From a virus: a stretch of 29,895 nt of DNA. Numbering within the stretch: the stretch's first letter is position 1; the number at the start of each line of letters is the position of its first letter. Of the stretch, positions 7,813-17,400 are shown piece by piece. Location of the stretch: the IMG/VR virus record IMGVR_UViG_3300025641_000026, positions 1 through 29,895 of that record; one strand, written 5' to 3'. Below the pieces are notes generated by a model. That model ran no database searches. It was given only the letters and a program-made list of their open reading frames with translations, and was not told the origin of the DNA. The translations under genes were made by a program, and so were the position numbers.

Positions 7813-9108
7813 ATGGCTTTTCCATCAGCGGGTGGGTACACAAACCTCCCAAACGGTAACTTTTCACCAGTTATCTATTCTAAGAAAGTCCAAAAGGCTT
7901 TCCGTAACTCTTCAGTAGTAGAAGATATTACTAACACTGACTATGCTGGCGAAATCGCCAACATGGGAGATTCCGTTTAAATTCAATACTTTGGCGGCTT
8001 TCAGGAGTGATCCTGATCGAAGAACTCTGTGAATTGCTGGGACATCTCTATGAGACAATCAGCAGCCAAGCCCTTAAACGGGAAGGTTCAACGACTATCC
8101 AGAAATGGAGTAGAGCCAAGCGGCTCGAAGCGCAGAGCATCCCTAGCGGATGGTGATATAGTCTGATCTGCATGGCGACATGTAGCGGCTCGAAAGAGCG
8201 GGGCAAAAACTAGCGACTTTGCCTGAACATAATGCAAAATTATCAAAGAACCCGAAATCTCAATCAACTCTTATTCCCGTGGCGTTACGCTTGCGACACA
8301 AGACTTGCAAGATGCTGATTTTACTATGGTTGTTGACCAAGCAAACTACTTCCAGTTTGCATTGGATGACATCGAAGAAGCGCATTCCCATGTTTCGTTC
8401 ATGGACCTCGCAACAGACCGTGCTGGTTTCAAACTACGTGACGCATTTGACCAAGACGTTCTGGGCTACATGTCCGGTTACACATGGAACGGTTCTGCAT
8501 GGGTTGCTCGTACAGCCGCTGCAGGTACTAAATCAAATGCAGCAGCAGGCGCAGACGAATTGCTGGCAGCTAACAAGCTGACACAGGGCGTCTTCGGTGG
8601 TGCCACCGCAGCTAACTCCATTCCTGTAACTGCAGGTGGCGGTACTGGTGCTTTGACTTCGCCTTTGGCTGTTCTGAACCGCATGGCTCGTCTTATGGAC
8701 GCAGCTAACGTGGACACAGATGGTCGCTGGATCGTTGTAGACCCTGTCTTCAAAGAGATCCTGATGGACGAAGATGCGAAGCTGATTAACGCTGACTTCG
8801 GTGGTGATTCAGAAGTACGCAATGGTCGCCTTCCCGGCACCATCCGTGGCTTCCGTGTATATCAGTCCAACAACCTTCCTTACAAAGGTACAGGCGCTGG
8901 TACATCTGCCGCTGCAGGTTCTGCAACTAACTTTGGTGTTCTGGTCGCAGGCCATGACTCCGCAGCCGCAGTAGCTGACCAGATTGCGAAAACTGAGAGC
9001 TTCCGCTCACCAGACACATTCGCAGACATCGTTCGGGGCATGCAGCTCTATGGGAGAAAAATCCTTCGCCCAGAAGGACTTATCACTGCAAACTACAACT
9101 TAGCCTAA
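7813..9108 (+). CDS. Major capsid protein, split by a group I intron: join 7813-7976, 8235-9108
   Basis: Builds the icosahedral shell. Exon 1 encodes 54 codons plus two bases and ends in GDSV. Exon 2 supplies the third base of the Val codon and continues with KIIKEPEISI. Joined, they give one 345-aa protein of normal capsid length. The text across the join (GDSV-KIIKEPEISINSY) reads like the start of an E-loop in HK97-fold coat proteins, and exon 2 continues with LATQDLQDADFTMVVDQANY and a C-terminal region ending LYGRKILRPEGLITANY. The gene follows the scaffold, has its own promoters, a strong AAGGAG site and a trailing hairpin, all fitting a very highly expressed protein. Reading on without splicing meets TAA at 7978-7980. 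An accidental frameshift is ruled out by the full intron structure between the halves. The fold assignment is by pattern recognition. Confidence 0.93.
7977..8234 (+). ncRNA. Group I self-splicing intron in the capsid gene (IA-like, no homing endonuclease)
   Basis: A 258-base intron. P1: exon CCGT (7973-7976) pairs with GCGG (7994-7997), with the required U-G pair at the splice site. P10: exon 2 CAAA (8235-8238) pairs with TTTG (7990-7993). P2: TCAGGA/TCCTGA with a GTGA loop (8001-8016). P3: CTCTGTG (8025-8031) with CGCAGAG (8131-8137). P4: in the P element AATTGCTGGGA (8032-8042) and Q element AATCAGCAGCC (8057-8067). P7: GACTAT (8093-8098) with ATAGTC (8158-8163), the guanosine-binding helix. 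P8: CATCC/GGATG (8138-8152). Two extra hairpins between P7 and P3 (CCA-GAAA-TGG; GAGCC/GGCTC) suggest subgroup IA. P9-region hairpins have GCGA and GAAA loops. The intron ends in G8234. It has no room for an endonuclease gene. Confidence 0.95.
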
Positions 9109-9117
9109 TGGTTAAGC

Positions 9118-9139
9118 GGGGGCAGGGAAACTTGCCCCC
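9118..9139 (+). terminator. Strong hairpin after capsid gene, partial terminator
   Basis: GGGGGCA (9118-9124) pairs perfectly with TGCCCCC (9133-9139) around an eight-base loop, ten bases after the capsid stop. The downstream sequence AACACCCTTCTTT has only a weak T run. It probably terminates part of the transcripts, or protects the 3' end of the capsid mRNA, while allowing read-through to the tail genes. Confidence 0.6.
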
Positions 9140-9163
9140 AACACCCTTCTTTAAGGATCATCC

Positions 9164-9853
9164 ATGCCTAGTACTTACCTAGATTTATGTAACATGGTGC
9201 TTCGCCGCATCAATGAGGTAGAGATCGCCGCCGATGATTTTTCATCGGTTCGTGGCGTTCAGGCTTTGGTTAAAGATGCGGTCAAGGCCGCTATTGCCAA
9301 AATCAATCAGGCTGAGTTTGAATGGCCCTTTAATGCTTCTGAGCATACACAGGTTTTAACACCCGGTCGTACAGAATACGATTGGCCTGATTATTTTAAG
9401 ATTGCCGACTTTAATACTTTTCAGATCCAGAAGGACAGTTCTTTAGGCACAAGCTTTAAAACCTTAAAAGCTATTGAGCGTGATGAATGGTATTCTCAAC
9501 ACCGGGACAGTGACTACGAGGCAGGTGCCACAGGTCGGTCCCTTCCTGATTATGTATTCCCATCACACGGCACAGGCTTTGGTGTATCACCATCACCGGA
9601 CAAGGCGTACAGTGTGCGCTTTCGGTATTATCTGAACTACGCCGACCTTACAGCTTACAGCGATGTATCCCGCATCCCAGCCAGTTTCGATACCGTTATT
9701 GTGGATGGTGCTTTGTACCACCTGTACATGTTTAAGGATAACCTAGAGGCCGCTAATGCAGCCTACAGTGCTTTCCAAGCAGGTCTTAAAGATCTGCAGA
9801 CCCTATTCATCAACAGCTACGAATACATCCGTGATACAAGGATCAATTTCTAA
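9164..9853 (+). CDS. Head-tail adaptor / tail tubular protein A-like
   Basis: A 229-aa protein that resembles podovirus adaptors (T7 gp11 / P22 gp4 functional class). Adaptors add to the portal after packaging and carry the tail nozzle. Visible features are an N-terminal helical part (LCNMVLRRINEVEI; VKDAVKAAIAKINQAEFEWPFN), a central beta-rich part (VLTPGRTEYDWPDYF; VRFRYYLNYADL) and a C-terminal helix pair (VIVDGALYHLYMFKDNLEAANAAYSAFQAGLKDL, split by a short turn). The start has AAGGA nearby and follows the post-capsid hairpin. The stop overlaps the next gene as TAATG. The family call is from overall pattern and position between capsid and nozzle; no catalytic motif is expected. Confidence 0.8.
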   Translation: MPSTYLDLCNMVLRRINEVEIAADDFSSVRGVQALVKDAVKAAIAKINQAEFEWPFNASEHTQVLTPGRTEYDWPDYFKIADFNTFQIQKDSSLGTSFKTLKAIERDEWYSQHRDSDYEAGATGRSLPDYVFPSHGTGFGVSPSPDKAYSVRFRYYLNYADLTAYSDVSRIPASFDTVIVDGALYHLYMFKDNLEAANAAYSAFQAGLKDLQTLFINSYEYIRDTRINF

Positions 9854-11490
9854 TGGCTGACGAAATCCAGAGTTTCAAAGTTGTATGTTCTGGTGGTCTA
9901 AACAGCAACGAAAACCATTTGTTTCTGTCTGAGGCAGCATCCGGTGCAGCCACACGCTTAGTTAACTACGAGCCTAGCCTTTATGGCGGGTATCGCCGCA
10001 TTGAAGGTTATACGCTCTTAGGTGGTCTCAATGTAGAGGTAGGCGCTGGCGTAGCCGAAGGTCCGGTTCTTTGTGTAGCGATTTACAAGAATGAACACAT
10101 CGGTAACCCGTATATCATTGCCGCCCGTAAAGATGTAGGTGCTAACACCTATAAGTTTTACAAGTTCATCGACTTTGTTGGCTGGCAGGCAATGACTAAC
10201 AGCCTCACGCTCAACACCACAGACGGTGTGCGTACAGTTAAGAAGCTTCGGCATACTCAGTTTGACTTTGGCGCTGGCTCCAACATCATCTTCGTAGACG
10301 GTGTTAACAACGCAATACTCTTTGACGGTCAAAACTGGAAACAGCTTAACAGCACCAATACTGGCACTTCGTCTAGCCCCGGTGGCGACCAGATCCTTAA
10401 CGCCCCAGCAATTGTAGAAGTCTTTGAGAACCACATTTTCTTAGGCGGGGACTTAACCTCCCGTGCTGTTATTTGTCACTCAGCACCTGCAGATCCATAT
10501 GACTTCACTGCAGCATCCGGTGGTGGTCAGATCACTCCGGGCTTTAACGTAGTTCAGTTCAAACCTTTCCGTGACGATCTATTTGTATTCGGTATTAACG
10601 GCATCAAGAAAGTAAGTCCTGACGTAACCGCAGGCTTCGTGCTTGATCAGGTTACATCCAATGTGGGTTGTGTTGCACGGGACAGCGTACTGGAAATTGG
10701 CGGAGATTTAATATTCTTGTCTCCTGAAGGTTTCCGTCCTGTTGCAGGTACAAGCCGCATCGGTGATGTTGAAATCCAGACGCTATCAAAGCCTATTCAG
10801 GTAACCTTGGTAGATATGATCAAAAATTATGACATGGATAACCTAACAGGTGTCGTAGTTCGTGGTAAGTCTCAGGTTCGCTTTTTTGTAGATGATGACA
10901 GTACTCCAGTTATAAATAGCTACGGCATCATTGGGGGTCTCGCAGATAAACAAGGTTCCATCGGTTGGGAATTTGGTGAGCTTACAGGCATCCGGGCATC
11001 ATGCTGCACATCTGATTACATCGGTCGTACAGAGTATATTCTGCATGGAGATTATGACGGCAAAGTGTATCGCCAAGAGCAAGGCACCAGTTTTAATGGT
11101 TCGGATATCCTTGCAGTATACGCCACGCCATACTTGGACTTTGGCGACACAGAAACTCGTAAGACAATGCGTAAGGTCAACACCTTTATTCGTGCAGAAG
11201 GTCCAGTCGAGATTTTTCTAGCTATGAACTACGACTGGGGTGATTACACCACGGCACGGCCTTCTTCTTACTCACAAAGTAGCTCTGGCGCACCTGTGAG
11301 GTATCGGGAAGAAGATATTAATTATGGGGCTGCTAATGTTCTTTACGGCGGCAACTCTAAACCAATTATGACTTCAGACATTCAAGGTTCTGGCTTCTCC
11401 TCACGGGCTACTTTCGTGACGGTTGGGCAATCAGAACCTTATTCGATCCAAGGTCTAGTATTTGAATTTTCGATTTCAGGAAGGCGATAA
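9853..11490 (+). CDS. Tail nozzle / stabilisation protein
   Basis: A 545-aa, beta-rich protein translated from a TAATG overlap with the adaptor gene. The N-terminus (FKVVCSGGLNSNENHLFLS, then GAATRLVNYEPSLYGGYRRIEGY) is a pattern I recognise from the large tail nozzle-type proteins of short-tailed phages. It also has repeated blade-like stretches (GSNIIFVDGVNNAILFDG; LFVFGINGIKKVSPD; LIFLSPEGFRPVAGT), consistent with a propeller-like body. It probably forms the distal tail tube below the adaptor and contributes fiber attachment sites. There are no membrane or signal sequences. The role in the tail follows from order (adaptor, this gene, fiber); the detailed fold is inferred. Confidence 0.75.
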   Translation: MADEIQSFKVVCSGGLNSNENHLFLSEAASGAATRLVNYEPSLYGGYRRIEGYTLLGGLNVEVGAGVAEGPVLCVAIYKNEHIGNPYIIAARKDVGANTYKFYKFIDFVGWQAMTNSLTLNTTDGVRTVKKLRHTQFDFGAGSNIIFVDGVNNAILFDGQNWKQLNSTNTGTSSSPGGDQILNAPAIVEVFENHIFLGGDLTSRAVICHSAPADPYDFTAASGGGQITPGFNVVQFKPFRDDLFVFGINGIKKVSPDVTAGFVLDQVTSNVGCVARDSVLEIGGDLIFLSPEGFRPVAGTSRIGDVEIQTLSKPIQVTLVDMIKNYDMDNLTGVVVRGKSQVRFFVDDDSTPVINSYGIIGGLADKQGSIGWEFGELTGIRASCCTSDYIGRTEYILHGDYDGKVYRQEQGTSFNGSDILAVYATPYLDFGDTETRKTMRKVNTFIRAEGPVEIFLAMNYDWGDYTTARPSSYSQSSSGAPVRYREEDINYGAANVLYGGNSKPIMTSDIQGSGFSSRATFVTVGQSEPYSIQGLVFEFSISGRR

Positions 11491-11493
11491 AGT

Positions 11494-14400
11494 ATGGCCG
11501 GTTACACACGCCAATCAGTAGCAGATATTGTTAACGGTGCAGATATTACTGCACCACCGCTCAATGCTGAATTTAACCAACTACGAAACGCCTTTGATGC
11601 TACTGGCGGTCACTCACACGATGGCAGTGCAGGTAATGCCCCTGCAATCAATCTACAGACCTCTGTTGGTGGCTATTTATTACCTATAAATGGTGGTGTC
11701 GGCGGTAAGAATAACGTCACGGCAACTTCAGACCCTACACTAACCGATGACGTAGCTGATGGTTATGCACCGGGATCACTTTGGTTAAACAACAATACCA
11801 ATCGTGCTTTTGTCTGCATAAATAATATAAGCTCCAGTGCAATTTGGCATGAAGTTGTTTTGCAATCCGCTACTTCAATAACTCCGGTAACTACAAATAC
11901 GGTAGACGTTGGCACTACGGTATCTAGATACAAAAACGTGTTTCTTACGGGTGGGGTAGATTCTACAGGTACTTCTACCTTCGCTACTGTAGATATTAAT
12001 GGCGGTAACATTGACGGTACTGTTATTGGTTCTGCTACCCCTGCCGCTGCTGACTTCACTACAATGGACACTACAGGTAACGCATCTGTAGGCGGTACGT
12101 TTAATGTAACAGGTACGTCTACCTTCACAGGTGCTATGTCTGCAGGTAGCCTTACCACTACAGGAAACTCTACCCACGCTACAGTAGACATTAACGGCGG
12201 TGCTATTGATGGCACTACTATTGGTGCTTCCTCTGCAGCCGCAGGTACATTCACTACAGTAACGACTACAGGTCAGGCTACTCTGGCAACTGCTGACATT
12301 AACGGTGGTACTATTGATGGTTCAGTTATTGGTGGTGCAACTCCACAAGCTGTAACAGGTACAACGATCACAGCTAACACAGGCTTTACTGGTGCGCTTA
12401 CAGGCAATGTCACAGGTAACGTAACAGGTAATCTTACAGGTGATGTAACTGGAGATGTAACAGGTGATCTGACTGGGAATGTTACAGCTTCTACAGGTAC
12501 AACAACTCTGAATGACCTTGTAGTTAATGGTACTGTAGACTTCACAAGTACAGCCCTGCTTAACGTAAGTGATCCTACTGCTCCACAACACGCTGCTACG
12601 AAGAGCTATGTAGACACTGCAGATGCACTCAAGCTGGACAAAGCTGGCGGTACGATGTCTGGTGACATCACTATGGGTGGTAATACAGTTACTGGTCTCG
12701 GTACGCCCAGCGCCACATCTGATGCTGCAACTAAGGGTTATGTAGATACAGAAGTAGCTGCACTTGTTGACGCTGCACCCGGTACACTAGACACACTAAA
12801 TGAATTAGCTGCAGCTTTGGGTGATGACCCAGACTTTGCTACAACGATTACAGATAGTATTGCGACTAAGCTGCCCCTTGCTGGTGGCACAATGACTGGC
12901 GACATTACTATGGGCGCTAATGCAGTTACATCGACTGCAGCACCTACTACAGATGATGAACTTACTCGTAAGGGTTATGTAGATACACAAGATGCACTGA
13001 AGCTAAACCTGTCTGGTGGAACCATGTCGGGTGCTATTGCTATGGGTACATCTAAGGTTACTGGCTTGGGTGATCCAACAGCTAACCAAGATGCAGCTAC
13101 TAAATTGTACACTGACACACAGGATGCTACTAAGCTGAACCTGTCTGGTGGTACTATGACTGGTGACATTGTACTAGGTTCTAACAAGGCTACCTCTACA
13201 GCTACACCTACAGCTAACGATGACCTGACACGCAAGGGTTACGTTGATGGTATTCTTGGTTCAGCTACTGCTGCCTCTGCTAGTGCCGCTGCTGCCGCTA
13301 CTTCAGCTAGTAATGCTGCAACAAGCGAGACTAACGCAGGTAACTCTGCCGCTGCAGCTGCTGCATCTTATGATGACTTCGATGATCGTTACCTTGGTGC
13401 TAAGTCTTCTGCTCCTACCACAGACAACGATGGTGATGCACTTGTAACTGGTGCTTTGTATTGGAACACTACAAGTGATGAACTGTACGTCTGGGATGGT
13501 AGCAACTGGCAACAGGGTAGCTTCACTGCAGGGTCTTTGCTTGCTAACGTCATTGAGGATACTACACCACAGCTAGGCGGTGACCTAGACCTTAACGGTT
13601 CTGACATTACAGGTACTGGTGCTATTGATATTACTGGTACTGTGTCTGCTGGTGCAGTTACTTACACAGCTACAGATGGTACAACAGGGCAGTTCCTGCA
13701 GACAGATGGTGCAGGTAACACTATCTTTGCATCTGTAGCATCCCCTAGCATTAATAACCTAAGCGATGGTTACTATGTAAGTGACTCCCTTGGTCTCGGT
13801 ACTGATGCTTTAGCTAATGACGATGGCTCAAATAACGAGAATACGGCTGTTGGTTTTCAAGCAGGTAAGTTCACTACTTCGGGCTCTGGGAACTCCTTCT
13901 ATGGTGTTAACGCAGGTTTAGGTAACACTACTGCCAGCTACAATGTAGCTGTCGGAAAAAATACCTCTTATCGTAACCAAACAGGGCAACATAACGTAGC
14001 AATTGGTTTTTCTACACTATTAGGTACATCGGGACAATCCCACAGTTTTAACACTGCCATCGGAGCTTACTCGGGTCATGACACTACTACTGGTAGTAGG
14101 AATAGTACTCTAGGCTATGAAACATTATTTTATAACCAAACAGGTGCAGAAAACGTAGCAGTAGGCCATAAAGCACTTAGGGGTGCATCAGGACAATCCC
14201 ACAGTAACAACACCGCTATTGGTTATCAAGCTGGTTACCTTACTACTACTGGCTCTGGAAACTTTTTTGGTGGTTGGAACTCAGGTTTCAGCAATACTAC
14301 AGGTAGCGAGAATACTTTTTTAGGTAGACAATCTGGTGGCAGCAATACTACAGGTTCCAGTAACTCCTTCATCGGCTATCAAGCTGGTTACGCCAGCAGT

Positions 14401-17400
14401 TCAGGCAACTACAATGTTGCTCTTGGCTACACTGCGCTAGCGAGTAACACCACAGGTAACTCCAATGTTGCTACGGGTCGTGAGGCTCTTCGGTATAACA
14501 CTTACGGGCAGCAGAATAGTGCGTTTGGTGACCAATCATTGCTCTCCAATACTACGGGTGATTACAACGTAGCCGTTGGTACGCAGTCCCTTCGGTATAA
14601 CACTACGGCTGATAACAACGTAGCCGTTGGTCATGCCGCTCTCCGTTTCACCACTACAGGCAATAGCAACGTAGCCGTTGGTACTTCCGCACTATATGGC
14701 GCTGTTGGTAACTCCCACAGCAGCAACACTGCTATTGGTTATGAAGCTGGTTATGGTATCACCACAGGCAGCAACAACTTCTTCGGAGGCTATCAAGCTG
14801 GTCGGGGTAACACTACAGGCATAGACAACACCACCGTAGGCTATAGGGCTGGATACACTAACACCACTGGTGAGCGCAATACAGCTGTGGGTAGCGGCGC
14901 TCTTTATCTTAACACCACAGGGTCGTACAACACCGCTTTTGGTCGTGATGCTTTATTGTTAAACACAACAGGTATCAACAATACAGCTATAGGCTACCAA
15001 GCTGGTAATGATGTCACCACAGGTAGCAACAACTTATTTGCGGGTTACAAAGCAGGTGAAAGCGTTACGACAGGGAATACGAATGTTGCACTAGGCCAGC
15101 AAGCCTTGCGTAACAACCAAACAGGCATCGCTAACATTTCCATAGGCCAAGACTCTTTGTCTAACGCAAGTAACACGGCTGCTTCTTTCAACGTAGCTAT
15201 TGGTCAAGCTGCTGGTGACGCACTAACTACTGGTAGTGAGAATATCATTATTGGCTTTGGGGCTGACGCATCCTCCGCCACAGTATCCAACGAAATCACC
15301 CTCGGCAACAGTAGCATCACACGCTTTCGCATACCGGGTATTGGCTTGGATTGGACTTCTGTTCCAGCCGCTGGTGCTACCGATATAGACGGACTTACTG
15401 ATGGTTATGCTGCAGGTAACTCTGTTGGTCTTGGTTCAGGTGCATTAGGTAACGATGACGGTTCTGCTAACAACAACACCGCTGTTGGAACTACTGCTTT
15501 AAATCAAGTAGTTACGTCCACAAACAACACGGCCATTGGGTTTGACGCTGGACGCCAAGTCACAACAGGTTCCCAAAACCTTTTTGCCGGGGCTGCGGCT
15601 GGAAGGGGACACACTACTGGTATTAACACCACAATGGTTGGGCCTTACGCAGGGTACTTTAATAACGGTTCATATAACGTGGGCTTGGGTCACTCCGCAT
15701 TGTTTAATGCTACCGGGGCAAACAACGTTGGCCTTGGTTATCAAGCTGGATACGCTATTACTAGCGGTAATAATTTAACAGCCCTTGGACACAGTGCTTT
15801 AAAAAGTGCAACAACTATAACAACTGGCGTGGCTATTGGACAAGGTGCAGGTCAAAATACCACTACGGGTGGTGAAAACGTATTTGTGGGCAACCAACCC
15901 GGCTACAATAATACAACCGGAAGTAGTAATACTTCCATCGGCTACATCGCCATGTACAACAACCAGACAGGTGGAAGTAACGTAGCTGTAGGCTCATACG
16001 CCTTACAGGGTGCATCAGGTCAATCCAACTGGCGCAACACTGCCATTGGCTATGAAGCTGGTAAGGCTATTACTACAGGAAACAGAAACTTCTTTGGGGG
16101 CTGGCAGTCAGGGATAGCCAACACTACTGGCGCCTACAATGTTGCCGTGGGTGAGAGAGCTATGAGTGGTAACACCACTGGGACTAGCAATATAGTCCTA
16201 GGCTCTCAGGCTATGGCAAATAATAGTACAGGTAGCTACAACATAGCTATTGGTGAGGGTTCTTTATGGGGTGCATCAGGGCAATCCCACAATAACAACA
16301 CTGCTATTGGGTATCGATCTGGTTATAGTGTTACTACAGGAGGCCAAAACTTTTTCGGTGGTGCTAATGCTGGTTATAATACTACTACAGGTGGCACTAA
16401 CGTCTTACTGGGAGCTTATGCTGGTTACAACAACACTACAGGCGGTAGCAATACTTTTTTGGGTTACCAAGCAGGTAATAGCAACACCACGGCCCAAAAT
16501 AACTTCTTTGGTGGTATGCAGTCTGGCTTTAGTAACACAACAGGTACCTCCAATGTTTCAATAGGTTTAACGTCTTCATACTACAACCAAACAGGCCTAG
16601 GTAATACAGCAGTAGGTTATGAGTCGCTAAAAGGTGCCTCTGGTAACTCCCACAGCAACAACACTGCCATTGGCTCTCAAGCTGGTAAGGGCATTACCAC
16701 AGGTGTCTCTAACTTCTTTGGTGGTAGTTCTGCTGGTTTTGCTAATACTACTGGCGAGTATAATGTAGCTGTTGGTACTTATTCTCTTAATACAAACACA
16801 ACAGGTTCTAGGAACCATGCACTAGGTGGTCGTGCTTTATATCTAAACACTACAGGTACGGACAACATAGCTGTTGGTTATAACTCACTAGAGGAAAACA
16901 CTACAGGTCGTTACAACGTAGCTTCAGGTGGTTCTGCCCTTAGGAATAACACTACAGCTTGGTACAACACGGCTATTGGGTATCAGTCTGGCACTAGTAA
17001 CACCACAGGCCAAAGACATACTTATTTAGGTTATCAAGCGGGTTACAGTTCTACAACGGGCACTGACAACACTTTTCTGGGCTATTACGCTGGCCGTAGT
17101 ACCACTACAGGTTTTGACAACGTTTTTATCGGCGCTGAAGCGGGGGATAGTACCACTACTCTTTCTCAGTCTGTTGCAGTAGGCGCACAAGCTGGGCGGA
17201 ATTACACAGGAGCAAACGGTTATGTTGCTGTAGGTTATAACGCCTTTGGCGGCACAGGTGGTATGGTTGAAAGCGTAGGGGTCGGTTCTAATGCTGGTGG
17301 TCTTATGACTAGTGGACAATGGAACGTCTTCCTAGGCCACAATGTGGCGAGCAACCGTGCTGGTGGGGGTAGCAATATTGCTATAGGATACTTAGCAGGG

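Noticed and set aside
7813-8305. Capsid gene broken by frameshift or sequencing error
   Set aside because: The interruption is 258 bases with complete group I intron elements, and exact splicing restores one frame, so an error is very unlikely.
8219-8581. A 120-aa frame overlapping the start of capsid exon 2
   Set aside because: It lies in a different frame from the capsid, begins inside the intron, and has no ribosome binding site.
11763-12591. Long antisense frames under the tail fiber, rich in Val and Pro or Cys and Ser
   Set aside because: They are mirror images of the repeated Thr/Gly/Asn codons on the + strand and have no start signals or protein-like composition.
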